From contig NMRA01000177.1 in assembly GCA_002633005.1 (NCBI GenBank), positions 387,942-451,941 on the forward strand: a stretch of 64,000 nt of DNA. The letters run 5' to 3'. The notes beneath the pieces are model-generated. The model had not been told where the DNA came from. It made no database searches and was given only the letters and a program-made list of their open reading frames with translations. Every line of letters begins with the position of its first letter. Within the stretch, counting starts at the first letter, position 1. The stretch is from Phoronis australis (Eukaryota; Phoronida; Phoronidae). A program made the position numbers and the translations under genes. Shown in pieces: positions 36,166 to 46,389 of this stretch.

Positions 36166-36483
36166 AGCTGACCAATCACACTGTTTCATCCACATTAGCT
36201 GACCAATCACACTGTTACATCCACGTTAACTAATCAATCACACTGTTACATCCACATTAACTAACCAATCACACTGTTACATCCACATTAACTAACCAAT
36301 CACACTGTTACATCCACATTAGCTGACCAATCACACTGTTACATCCACATTAACTAACCAATCACACTGTTACATCCACATTAACTAACCAATCACACTG
36401 TTACATCCACATTAACTAACCAATCACACTGTTACATCCACGTTAACTAACCAATCACACTGTTTCATCCACATTAACTAACC
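36166..36483 (+). repeat. Minisatellite, 31-bp unit x 10 plus partial
   Basis: Units read AACTAACCAATCACACTGTT then ACATCCACATT, with a variant AGCTGACC start in units 1, 2 and 6. Ten full units end at 36475 and a partial AACTAACC runs to 36483, seven bases before the acceptor AG of exon 22. Every unit carries CCAATCA or TCAATCA. Confidence 0.97.
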
Positions 36484-36490
36484 GTTTTAG

Positions 36491-36523
36491 GCTCTTAACG
36501 AGGACTTACAGGAGCAGGAGTTT
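36491..36523 (+). CDS. RhoGEF exon 22, candidate 33-nt microexon in PH (residues 771-781)
   Basis: Acceptor ACCGTTTTAG ending at 36490 and donor GTGAGT at 36524; phase 0 at both ends. It encodes ALNEDLQEQEF, inserted between the QDKK end of exon 21 and the SGAVPLFKLL start of exon 23. Vertebrate relatives have no obvious equivalent at this loop. Length, phase and strong donor support it, but without transcripts it remains a candidate. Confidence 0.6.
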
Positions 36524-37094
36524 GTGAGTTCTTCACTTGCTTAACAGCAGTCTTGCTTTTAAAGGAAAGCTCTGGGATTTTCTTACGTTTTGAGAAAATA
36601 TTAGGAAATAAAAATGACATTTTGGATAACTGGAGACCATTTGTGTAAAGAGTTGATTTGTCCAACTCCAAGCTTTTTCCGAAACCAGAAGTAGACGTCA
36701 CACATTTTATCCTGTATATTGTTGTTTCAAAACTGCCATCTTCGTCACTAATTCCTCAAGTCATTCGTCAGTTCATGTATTTGAAATCAACCTTTAGTAG
36801 TTATAAACCCGCCTTGGATCAGAAAAAAGTTTTGAGCGAGACCACCTACCATAATGAAATTGGTCTCAAATTGTTCCTCAGTCAAACTGTAGGTGATTTC
36901 TATAAGGTAGTGATAGTACATTAGTGCTTGAGACCAGACTCTATGACTTGACTTGTTAGTATGATATTTTGTACACCCAGCATGGTAACGAGGAGTTACG
37001 AACATCAGGTCTTTGCAATCCCAGAAATCACTTCTCATCTTAGCAAGGAACAAGTCGAGACCAATTTTAAAGTAGGAAGTTTATTTCTTGGACC

Positions 37095-37445
37095 GAATGC
37101 AAGTTTATAGCTACTATAAACATATATTTATTCAATAACTAGGCCTCCGGCCCTTGTTACAATTAAATCATCAAATACAATAAAGGTAAGTGTTAAACAC
37201 TAAAAGTAAAACGAGCTCTTCTTCGCTTGAATGGGAAATGAATATATTTACATGTTGATGATATAAGATCTTTTTCCTCCATAGTAAGAGTCTGTTGAAT
37301 TTTGTAACACTGGGATTGTTGTACCTCCATGCAGGCAAATACCGTTAGCTAAGGTCACCGTAGAATGGACATTCGGTAACAAAATGATATTCTGACTCGA
37401 CACATGTCCTAACACAGAGAGGGCATACCCTTTCTGGTCTTCTAA
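37095..37445 (-). mobile_element. Decayed LINE 3' end (non-LTR retrotransposon), reverse strand
   Basis: On the minus strand 37424-37352 reads CPLCVRTCVESEYHFVTECP, the Cys/His pattern found at the C-terminus of many non-LTR retrotransposon polymerases, followed after a break by CKYIHFPFKRRRARF and then a 3' tail with CAAGGGCCGGAGGCC and AATAAA. At least one stop or frameshift interrupts the frame, so it is dead. Confidence 0.6.
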
Positions 37446-37821
37446 GCTAGTCTTAATTACCGATTTAGTGTTGTTGCAGTTGTGTTTGTGTGATGTGGTG
37501 GGAGGGAATTTTACTTGTTCATGCTTAGAGGTGTTCCTACTTGTCAGACTAAGAACCAGCTTTTAGTCCCTTTTCTGGATATGTTATCTTGCTCATTTTT
37601 CTCACAAGAATTATTGAAAGAAACTTGTTTGTGCCGTGGACTTCCTAACTTACAATGCATTTGGGTCCAAAGGTTAGTGACCTCCTCCCCTGTGCAATGT
37701 ACCTGAATGACCTCGGCACCCTGTAACCCACAACAGTCCGGCTTTCCGCGTTTTTTTTTTGCCCCGTGACTTCTGTGACAAAAGAAAACCTCACATTTAG
37801 AATATTTTCTTGTTTTTCCAG

Positions 37822-38014
37822 TCTGGTGCTGTACCCCTGTTTAAACTGTTGGCGCGTGAGAATGGTTCGCGGCGTGACAAGCGCAGTATGTACTTGATCA
37901 CGCAGCTTATCGACTCATATGACATGTACGAGATTGTGTGCAAGTCCAAGTTCGAGTGCGATGACTGGATCGCGACGTTCAGGAACGCCATCATGAAGTG
38001 TCCGGAAGAGGAAG
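37822..38014 (+). CDS. RhoGEF exon 23, PH domain end (residues 782-845)
   Basis: Acceptor TGTTTTTCCAG ending at 37821, donor GTAGGG at 38015. SGAVPLFKLLARENGSRRDK leads to SMYLITQ, MYEIVCKSKFECDDWIATF and the C-terminal helix with W830, the near-invariant PH tryptophan. It ends MKCPEEE, like the acidic end in relatives. Confidence 0.96.
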
Positions 38015-38431
38015 GTAGGGAGTCTGATCTAGGTGCACACTTATAGCTCCATCTAGTGTTAGGTCGTGGAACCTTTCTAGTCAATGCTGACAATTTTATG
38101 AACCGGGTCCTAACAGTGGAAAGCTTTTTTGTTTAATTAACCTCTTAATATATATTACGAAATGGAGTGTTATATTCTAATGGCAAAAGTAATCGCTGAA
38201 AATTTTTTGCCTTGTTAGAACAGTTTTGACATATTTTTATTTTTAGCAAGCTACTCTACATTTAAAATCGGTTGTCATAGTTTTTGTACGAAATTATTTT
38301 AGAATTGCTGGATTTAGTTGATAATTCACCTCCATTGCTGATTGTAGCGACTATTAGCAAAACTGCTTGTTATGACGCCTAAAACTGAAATAGATAATTG
38401 GCTACAGGGATTATTTTTGTTGTTGATTCAG

Positions 38432-38512
38432 ATGAAGGTGTGCCTGATGAAGGAGATGACGAGCTGAGAAAGATCGCGGAAGCCAAATTTGCCAAACTAA
38501 AGGAATTAGTGG
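38432..38512 (+). CDS. RhoGEF exon 24, post-PH segment (residues 847-872)
   Basis: Acceptor TTGATTCAG ending at 38431, donor GTAAGT at 38513. EGVPDEGDDELRKIAEAKFA then KLKELV is acidic then helical, as in the segment after PH in AKAP13-type proteins. Confidence 0.9.
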
Positions 38513-39693
38513 GTAAGTCGTGTGTATTGGTGATGCGTAACTTAGGACTGGGGATAAAAAATGGGGTATGCATTTTGCGAATTACTGTTGAGAGGTTGTT
38601 TTAATTCTTTGATTTATTTTTAAATACCGTTGTTGAATGACGGGAAATAGTAAAAACTTTACTGCCTTGTTGAAAGCATTCAGTTCGAGACGCTGTTTTT
38701 TCGTTTTTCATATGCATTGCGGTTCAGTTGTTATAACTTTGGAACATATGACCTGTTTTATAATGTGCGTTATAAGTGGTGAGATGTAGCTTCAGCGCGT
38801 TCGCGTTGGGGTGCCGCACGAATCTTTTCATGCAAGAGATTTGCTAATATGTAGCTTAATTTTATTATGCATTTTGACTCAGTCGTTCATTTTTGTGTGA
38901 TGGTTGTTTAGTCAAAAAGCATATTGGTGAAAACTCGTGCTTTAAATTCCAGTGCACTCAGTTGGCAAGCGATGTTTTAAGGCATGTTGTTTACATGTTA
39001 CCAAGTTATCTGTGATGTTACTGGGTATTTGCGAGCCGACAAACGTCGAAACAATGCATTTGTAAATGACAGCAGTGCCTTAGATGAAATTCCTGGCATT
39101 ATCAAGTGTTTGTATTTTTTTATTAGTTGTGAGAGGGCAATTTTGTCTCAAAGTGACAAGTCATCATATGTTAAGTGTGTCAGGGTGTTTCAAAAGATGC
39201 GTCTGATTTGAAACTGTGAAACTGCCATGTCTTTGCAACCACGAAGTGTTATTTAGATATCGTTTATGGAGAGGACATAGGGCATCTGTCACATGGCTGG
39301 TAACCATGGTAACTTATTCAAGTGTTAGTATCTTTTAGTGTAAACTTAACATGTTGTCAGCGTGAAATACTCTACTTCGATGGTACTGTATTTTTCAACC
39401 ACCCTGTAGTGTGGTATAATTTGTAATGAAGGAATTATTACATCCAAGGTGTTCCCACATGTGTACCTAATCACCTGCTGGCACTGGGCAGGCTTATTAC
39501 TCTGGCAGGTGTTCGACAGGTAGTGCCAATATCGTGTAACTATGGGTGATGACGTCATACCAGATGGGTGGTGATACATCTATGTATATATGTACTGGCT
39601 TGTTGTGTACAGTTGACGGATTGCAGTGTTCTGTCGTAGGTGTTTGCTTGTTTGTGACAAGTGCCAAGTGTACAGCCATGACCTCTGTTGTAG

Positions 39694-39800
39694 GCTTGCT
39701 GAGTCGCAAGGACGACGCCATTCAACAGTCATGTGACGAGAGGTTCAAAGTGATTCAGGATATGTGCGTGACACACGGTTACGATGGCATTTTGAAGGGG
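39694..39800 (+). CDS. RhoGEF exon 25, post-PH helices (residues 874-908)
   Basis: Acceptor CTGTTGTAG ending at 39693, donor GTAGGT at 39801. LLSRKDDAIQQSCDERFKVI then QDMCVTHGYDGILKG continues the predicted helical region that relatives also have after PH. Confidence 0.9.
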
Positions 39801-39996
39801 GTAGGTTGTAACAGTCTCACTTTCTATAAACCTATTACAGTTTGACCTGAAGTTGATTCTTTGAAAGTTACTGTTATTGTTAGTGTTATTACTGAGATTT
39901 ATCTGTTGTTTGAGTTCAGTGTAGGGCCCTGCGATTTGTATTTAATGATTTTTTGAGCTCATGTGAAACACTTACAGAGAGCTAATCTGCCTACAG

Positions 39997-40485
39997 TGAA
40001 TGATTCTAAAAGAAGCTTTCAAAATTTTGAATCACTTGTCACCCCCATTCCTGTGGGACCTTCTCACAATTTGCAGGACCCCATATAATTTAAGATCATC
40101 CAACAGGACAAACATTCCCCAGTGCAGAACCACTCGTTATGGTCTGCGATCTTTCAGAGCCTATAGCTCTAATTTATGGAACTCTTTACCAGAGGAGGCG
40201 AGATCGAGCCTACATCTGAAGACATTTGTGCAATTTGTAAATACATGGACTGAACCTCCCTACAAGTGTAGAGCCTGTGATTTCTTGTTTCTAACAATCT
40301 CTTCTATGGTGCTAATAGTATAGTTTTGTTAATCATGTATATAGTTTTTTAAATATCTGTTTTAATTTCATGTGTATTTATTTTATAACTTATTGTATTT
40401 ATTTGTCGGTAAACTAGCCTGTGGCTAATGTTTTCTTGTTTTACTTAAACCGACTATAAATAAATTGACTTGACTTGACTTGGTG
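39997..40485 (+). mobile_element. LINE 3' fragment with polymerase C-terminus
   Basis: An open frame at 40000-40323 reads ICRTPYNLRSSNRTNIPQ, YGLRSFRAYSSNLWNSLPEE and a C-terminal YKCRACDF. The RSFR..SS.LWNSLP pattern is typical of the C-terminal end of non-LTR retrotransposon polymerases of the CR1/L2/Jockey sort. The frame stops, then an AT-rich tail ends in a TGACT repeat near 40466-40482. It is 5' truncated. Confidence 0.85.
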
Positions 40486-40680
40486 GCCTCCCCAGTCAAT
40501 GAACACCATTATCTAATAGGGCCCAGAGTTATTGATTTATACGGATTCATTATTAATGCATTAGAGAGCCAGCCATTTGCTATCTATAAATGTTAAAGAT
40601 TATATAATAACACGTGCACAGTACGTCTGCTTTTCAGGCATTGCTTCTGCGAGTTATGTTTATGCCCCTATCAATAATAG

Positions 40681-40768
40681 TCACTTAAAGGGGTCCCGAA
40701 TTGTGAGAACGAGTTTCCTCTAGGGAATAATGAGCATGCAACTGGCCCCGAGACTCCTGTATGCGACT
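40681..40768. mobile_element. MITE family A hairpin, copy 5 (diverged)
   Basis: It begins TCACTTAAAGGGGTCCCG, has the GAGAACGAGTTTCC arm and the spacer TAGGGAATAATGAGC; the right arm CTGGCCCCGAGACTCC has decayed. Confidence 0.65.
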
Positions 40769-40841
40769 ATTGTCCCTCTGTCTATGAATAGTATGCGTAG
40801 TGACTGACTTGAGCTTGCTGTTTGCCAGATTCATAGAAGTG

Positions 40842-41082
40842 AGGAGACACTGTGGCTCAGTGGTTAGAGCTCCAGACTCCAGCATAAGAGACCTGAGTTC
40901 AAATCCTAGCTTCTCTGGCTGCCAATCGAGCATTGCACAAAGGTGTCTCCTATTCCTCTGAGCTCGGTCTTACTGTGAATGTGTGCTAGGGAGTGAATGA
41001 GAACCTGTAGGGGACTATGCTGTATATTAGCCCTTGGCTAAAGCATGTTTCCTTTTTAAAGATAATAAATAAAAAGTAAAAA
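40842..41082 (+). mobile_element. tRNA-derived SINE
   Basis: It has a tRNA-like A box GTGGCTCAGTGGTTAGAGC near 40852 and a B box GAGTTCAAATCC at 40895-40906 at normal tRNA spacing, an unrelated body, and an A-rich tail AATAAATAAAAAGTAAAAAG near 41064-41082. The tRNA part cannot fold as a complete functional tRNA as far as I can see. Confidence 0.8.
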
Positions 41083-41440
41083 GTTAGAGAAAACATGATT
41101 TTTACTCGGTACGGTGTATGAATACACTCCGACCGAAATTATGAGGTGAAGCTGAGTGGAGATGAAAAGATTTAATAACTTTAAAGTTTCCATTAAATTA
41201 AACAGATTTATACAATCAAATAGGTTGAGCACCTGTATAATTATTCAAATCTCACACATGACATGCTGACATGCTTAGTATCACATTGCTATATGTTGTG
41301 ACTTATCAGCAACTCACTAGATGGAGCTACAAGCTTTACAGGCAAAAGTCAAGTGATCTTGTCAAGTAGTGCCGGTGGATTCCATTTGTGTGAATTTTTG
41401 TCCAGTCTTGACAGTTACCTGTATTTCCTGTGTATTACAG

Positions 41441-41522
41441 CTGAAGTCCATTTACAAGGACAGTGAGAACATGGGAGCTGTTCTTGACCCCCGTGACCTA
41501 CTGCAGGCAGTGGTCCAGGAAG
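41441..41522 (+). CDS. RhoGEF exon 26, post-PH helix (residues 909-935)
   Basis: Acceptor TGTATTACAG ending at 41440, donor GTAAGC at 41523. LKSIYKDSENMGAVLDPRDL then LQAVVQE is helical and continues into exon 27, in the place where relatives have an AINEVEILQ-type helix. Confidence 0.93.
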
Positions 41523-41941
41523 GTAAGCGCAACAATGCCAGTCTTGAATCCTTGGGAATTTGAGCAGCTACTAAAAGATCATAGCACATCTTGCTTTCAC
41601 TGCAGTTTACTGTACCTCATGTTATCTTTATGTTCTTGATTTCATGACGGATTATTATTTTTTTTGTGATAAATGGGGGAGGGGGTAGAAAAGTTTGAGA
41701 ATTTGCCTGTTGCAAAATTGCGATTTAAGCCTGGACATCTAAGGAGGACATTTGGCGACTAAGGTATGGTGTCTAGCGTTGGTCCGATTCAGTTGTGTGG
41801 ACAACCAAATTTTAAGCCTTCTTCACCATGATTAGATGTCAAAGTAACGATTGCTCACAATATTTTTTATTAGAAGTGAAAAAGACAACATCAAGGGTTG
41901 CATTTGCAATCTACATGACTTTCTCCCTTGGATTTCTCTAG

Positions 41942-42112
41942 CATCTCGATTAGGGTGCCTTATCCAAAGTAACCCAGCCAACGTCTCGCTCAGCCGCAGC
42001 GCCAGTAGCGTGGGTGAACACGACAGTGGGCTACACATCGGGGACGAGCTGCCCAGGAGAGCCGAGACGTTTGCAGGCTTCGACAACGTGCCCAACGGGG
42101 CGGTTAAAAGAG
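41942..42112 (+). CDS. RhoGEF exon 27, RRAETF motif (residues 937-992)
   Basis: Acceptor ATTTCTCTAG ending at 41941, donor GTAGGA at 42113. It contains SRLGCLIQSNPANVSLSRS and LPRRAETFAGFD; RRAETF at 974-979 corresponds to a motif shared by AKAP13 and its relatives in the same place. RRAETF has Thr978 in a basophilic-kinase context. It leaves one base and can join either exon 28 or exon 29 in frame. Confidence 0.95.
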
Positions 42113-43631
42113 GTAGGAGGGAGTCTGGCATCATTGGCGGATTTAGGAGCGCTAGGGGACATGAGCAACAAACTGCTGACTGCAATGTCATTGTATGGTT
42201 ATGTTGCATTTTTTTCCGGCTGTTGAAGCCCCCTCGCGACAGTGTTCTGATTTGTTTCTCTGGAGGCGGGATGGATTGTGCCTGCTGTGTGTTTAACGTC
42301 TGCGCTCGAATTTAATTGGTTAATGTTAGGTACCCCCTGCAGAGTTGAGCTGACTGGTGGTTCATTGGTTCAATCTAGTAATTTTATTTTCATGTGTATT
42401 CAAAAGCATTGCCTCATGATATTGAAATATTTATTGCGTGTAGACAAATTTAAGGGATTAATCCTGAATTTGCATAACGGGACTGCCCAGGCACACTGAT
42501 TGGTTTTCACAATTACATACCGTAAAGTTTCTAATCCAAGTCCAGGTGTTGGTTAAATTCAGATGGGCTCCAGAGCCGGCCTCTATTTGAGAGCGGTGTT
42601 TGGTGTTTAGAGACTTGGACTTAGTAAGCAAAAACCATAGCAACAATCTGTAAAAAGTCACCTTTACCAATCACCCACTCTAAGGCCGCAAATGTATCGT
42701 AGACCCTGCCAGTATTTGAGACCCGGCATTAACTAATTTCCAACTAAATTACTCCCTACTTCTATTCGAGACTAGCTTCTTCTATCAGGAACCTGGCTTA
42801 TATCAGGAGCTTTATGGTACTGTGATTGTATTTCAGTTTATGTGCTTTGTGCTGGCTTTCTCAGTTCATTGTAGGTTCAGTTGATGGTAGCTCTCGTTGG
42901 GATAAAAATTCTCCAATTTAGGAAAGCATCTAGAATTCGGGACACAGAAACTATTACAAATTGAATGTTCTTTTTCCTCGAATTTGGGCAATTTTGGCAT
43001 TCACCATAATTCTCAAGTTTCGAACAATGTGATTTCAATCTACAGAGTGGGTAATTTTGCCGTATTTCTGGTGATTCTTGAATTTGGGGCGGTCAATAGT
43101 GGTTATTTCTAGAGTTTGGGATAAGTTCGAACCTTAATTGGAGAAGTTTTATCGCACTCGGTTTGTATGTTGTCCGGTTGAGGGTTCAAGTTACTGGTGT
43201 ATGCTGGTTCTCTTTTGCCGTTGTTGTCAGTATGCGCATCATGACCAGTTGTGGGTTTAACGCTGCAGTGAGAAATCTTGGGTTAAGCAGCGGAATTTAT
43301 ATGTGCTCTGGGTGTTATGCACGTTCACTCCCAACCCTTCAGCATCTATATGTAAATGTCCAATCACATTTCGTGGCGGTCATGTGTGTATGCTAAATGT
43401 GATCGCGAGGTTTCTTGCCAAGCCTAAACAATGTTTTGCATTAAACTAATGTGACCTTGCTGAACTTGCATTATTGAATTTACCCCAGTGCCTTGCCTGC
43501 CCCATTTGCCGGTGTGAACCCTGCTGACCTTTGACCTATTAACCTTTGATCCTTTCTTAAATGCTGGCTGTTGTGATGATGTGTGGCTAGTGCTGACCTC
43601 AACTGTTTTCACCTTTCGTTTCACCCCGTAG
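42113..43631. other. Intron before the large exon; nothing recognised
   Basis: No clear repeat or exon. The frame of exon 28 is open back to an ATG at 43583 inside this intron, so an alternative internal start is possible but has no other support. Confidence 0.5.
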
Positions 43632-44738
43632 CTGTAGCTCACCCCGTAGGTCGTCGTGGTAACGTGTGCACTATTTCACCTCTTGCCAGCCACCAGGTAT
43701 GCTTGCACAGTGCACGCTTGTCAGCTGACCATCCCAGTCAATCAGAGTCCACAAACGACATGAGCAGTGGAGCAACACGCTTGAAACCCCCTGATGTTTT
43801 CGCAGTGAACGAAAGTATGGGTAACGAAGAAGTGTGCGTTTTGCATAATTTGCATACAGCCTCGCCCAATAAAGATAGGAACCAGGCCTGCTATAATGCG
43901 CAGCCTTTAGAAGCTAGCGGCGTCAGCACGTTCGACATTGACTTGGGTACGAGTTCGCCAATGGACATTGCCAGTGGCGTGATTCAAGATATACTGGCTA
44001 CAATCACGTTTGAACACGAGACTTGTATCACAGGAGCATCGCGTGTTTCTCCAGGTGGTGTCCAGTCTGTTGAGGTCGTTGCTGGATACGTCGAGTCATT
44101 GAGTGGTGACGATGAGCACCCATCAGTCAAGTACCAGCGACCGAGCAGCTGCAGAAGTCGAACGGATGGCAATAAGAAGCCACTGAGGCGAAACTGCCGT
44201 GTGGTGTCTGACCTAGATATCGCTGCTGCCACTAATACGCTATGTGGGAAAGATTGTGTCGGTGTCCACGATCGCGTGGCATTACTGCAAATGGAAGCGG
44301 AAGAGTTCCCTGCCACAGACCACATGACGGATGCAGCGTGTGTGATTGCCAACCCTGGTGTTGACTCGCTACAGCCCCCCAGGAGTCCTTGTAATAGCTC
44401 GTCGTCAAGCTACGAAACGATGACCGAGGAAGACTTGCCATGTGGCGTGAAAATCGTTGAGTTTCTGCTAAAGGAGGCCAAGCCGACCGAGGAGCCGAAG
44501 CAGAGCGTGACGAATTTGAAGAAATTCCGGAAGAAAATTAAAGGGATTATGAGACACAACAGCGACTTGTCTGACCGTCGCCGGAAGGAGGTGAGGTTCC
44601 GTACTCAGCCCTGCAGCCTCCGTGGGACGGAGACACTGTCTGGGCTTGAGCCGTGGAATGTGGAGGCGTCTAGCAGCAGGGAGTCCATCAACGATGCGTG
44701 CGCCCGCACCACCTGTGAGGCGGCGTATCAAGCCGTAG
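43632..44738 (+). CDS. RhoGEF exon 28, 1.1-kb symmetric exon with short linear motifs (residues 994-1361)
   Basis: Acceptor CACCCCGTAG ending at 43631 (a second identical one ends at 43649) and donor GTTAGT at 44739. The frame is open for 369 codons in the phase set by exon 27, and joins exon 29 in phase. No globular domain is recognised and no counterpart is known to me in vertebrate relatives. Seen within it: IASGVIQDILATI at 1105-1117, fitting the PKA regulatory-subunit anchoring pattern; KIVEF at 1266-1270 and KEVRF at 1311-1315, fitting the PP1 docking pattern; a Ser run at 1245-1255; and a basic stretch LKKFRKKIKGIMRH. Its length is a multiple of three, so exon 27 can splice directly to exon 29. 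Coding status is sure from length and phase; the motif roles are inference. Confidence 0.9.
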
Positions 44739-45555
44739 GTTAGTTTGTTCACGTGCACTGCATGGGGTTTATCGAGGAAGCACCCGAGAGGGCGGGTCGG
44801 CACCCCCCGCTGGCGGCTATGACTAACCCAAACTTCTGTTGCTTCACTGTCTCCACTGTAGTTCATGAGATAACAAATTAACAGCCTGTGGTGAGTTGCC
44901 CAGTTTTGCACAATAACCACGTCCACACCCACACCCACAGCTAGCTACTGCCATAGTTTGATGTGCTCAAGTGTGCACAAGCTTGTTTTGGAGTTACCGA
45001 TATGTTGCTTTTTGGCTTTGTGTGCAGACTCCTGTTGGGCGTTGAATTATTATCTAATTGCAGCTGAGTAGTTTAACCATGAGCCAATACCGTAAGACAA
45101 GATACTGGCGAGTGAACGCCGTGAGCTGGCAAGCTTTGCTCGCAATAGGAGATAAGGTCCCGCAAAGATTTGTGAGATGTCTCCAAACTTGCAAGTAACT
45201 TATGTTACGGAACTGCTTTTGTCCAATTCATTCTCGACTTAGGCTTTTGCTAACGTTTGTTCTTTTTAAATATCATTTCCAGTTCTTGCGTTGCATGATA
45301 CACACAACTTGTATTGATTTCACCTTCATTACCCACTTATCCTTGATTCCACTGTTCTTCTTGTGTCTCTTCTTAATGTCTTGTCGGAACTTAAGTTATA
45401 ATAATTACCGTTGCTACAGCAACCTTTTAGATGAACTGCCTATAAATCAAACCTGTTAATTACTGATGATGTGATCTAACTGACTTGGAAAATTTATTTG
45501 CGAATTGTTAAAAATGCGTCAAGTATTCACGTGATTTCTTTTTATGCATTCCCAG

Positions 45556-45698
45556 CTGGCTCAACAAAGAAGCGTAATCTGCCAGAGATCCCGAGCGGTG
45601 AAGGCCAAGATGGCCGCAGCGCCTCGCTTCAGAACCTTCGTCAACAGGAGAGTGACACGGACTCCCTGCAGAGTCCCGACAGTGTGGACAAAGTGCGG
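45556..45698 (+). CDS. RhoGEF exon 29 (residues 1363-1409)
   Basis: Acceptor TGCATTCCCAG ending at 45555, donor GTAAGT at 45699. GSTKKRNLPEIPSGEGQDG then LQNLRQQESDTDSLQSPD is disordered, and it ends DSVDKVR. The last residues form part of a KVRF motif with exon 30. Confidence 0.9.
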
Positions 45699-46305
45699 GT
45701 AAGTTAGTCCTAGCTCGTTCGACTTTAGAAACATACTCGGGACTGAAGTGGATTGTTGTTGGATTGAATACGGGGATAGATCAAGTTGATGGGTATGGTG
45801 TGTTGGTGACGGTCTTCTGTAATGAGCATCATAACATGTTGAATATTATATTATTGGTGTATGTATATAACTTATTGTTTTATGCAAAATAATTTGTATT
45901 ATTCAATCTCATTTGTGCGAGTGATCGAATACTGTCCAATGAGAATTAATGTAACTTGTTGCCTTTAAATGTTGTGTGCCTAGAAAGTTTAGCAAATTGA
46001 GCGAACAAATAACATCGGTCTGATCAATGGTACTTAGCTGAGGCTAGAGGTCGTAATGTCTATAGAAGGCTGTTGGGTTTAATCCATGTAGTTTCGTAGT
46101 CAATCTATCCTTAATTCAGCACGCACACATGTATTTCATTTACACGTAGTTTACAAACCCGTAGTCACTGTGCAGAGACCCAGGTCTGGTACAACAGTGC
46201 GTGTACTGGTCGCTGATCAATTTAGTCATAGTTATTGCATTACGGCACGTCACGCACGTAACCACTATTTCTCGTGACCGGTCCGTCTCTACTTAACTTC
46301 AGCAG

Positions 46306-46389
46306 TTCTGGCCACGCGAGCGTCGGAGCAGCGGCGGTAGTACCAACAGCGGCCACGAGGGGGTGACGCGGACGTCGAGCACTGGCAGG
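46306..46389 (+). CDS. RhoGEF exon 30, NAGNAG acceptor (residues 1410-1437)
   Basis: Tandem acceptor CAGCAG at 46300-46305 allows starts at 46303 or 46306; donor GTGTGT at 46390. FWPRERRSSGGSTNSGHEGV then TRTSSTGR is Ser/Arg-rich. Phase 0 at both ends, so it may also be skipped. Use of the first AG inserts one Gln before Phe1410. Confidence 0.78.

Noticed and set aside
36166-36483. CRISPR array
   Set aside because: Units are contiguous with no unique spacers, and the genome is eukaryotic. It is a minisatellite.
40842-40915. A functional tRNA gene
   Set aside because: A and B boxes are present, but it continues into a body with an A-rich tail, so it is a SINE.
43583-43631. Start of a separate gene at the ATG of the exon 28 frame
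   Set aside because: Exon 28 joins exons 27 and 29 in phase with good splice sites, so an independent gene start is not needed.
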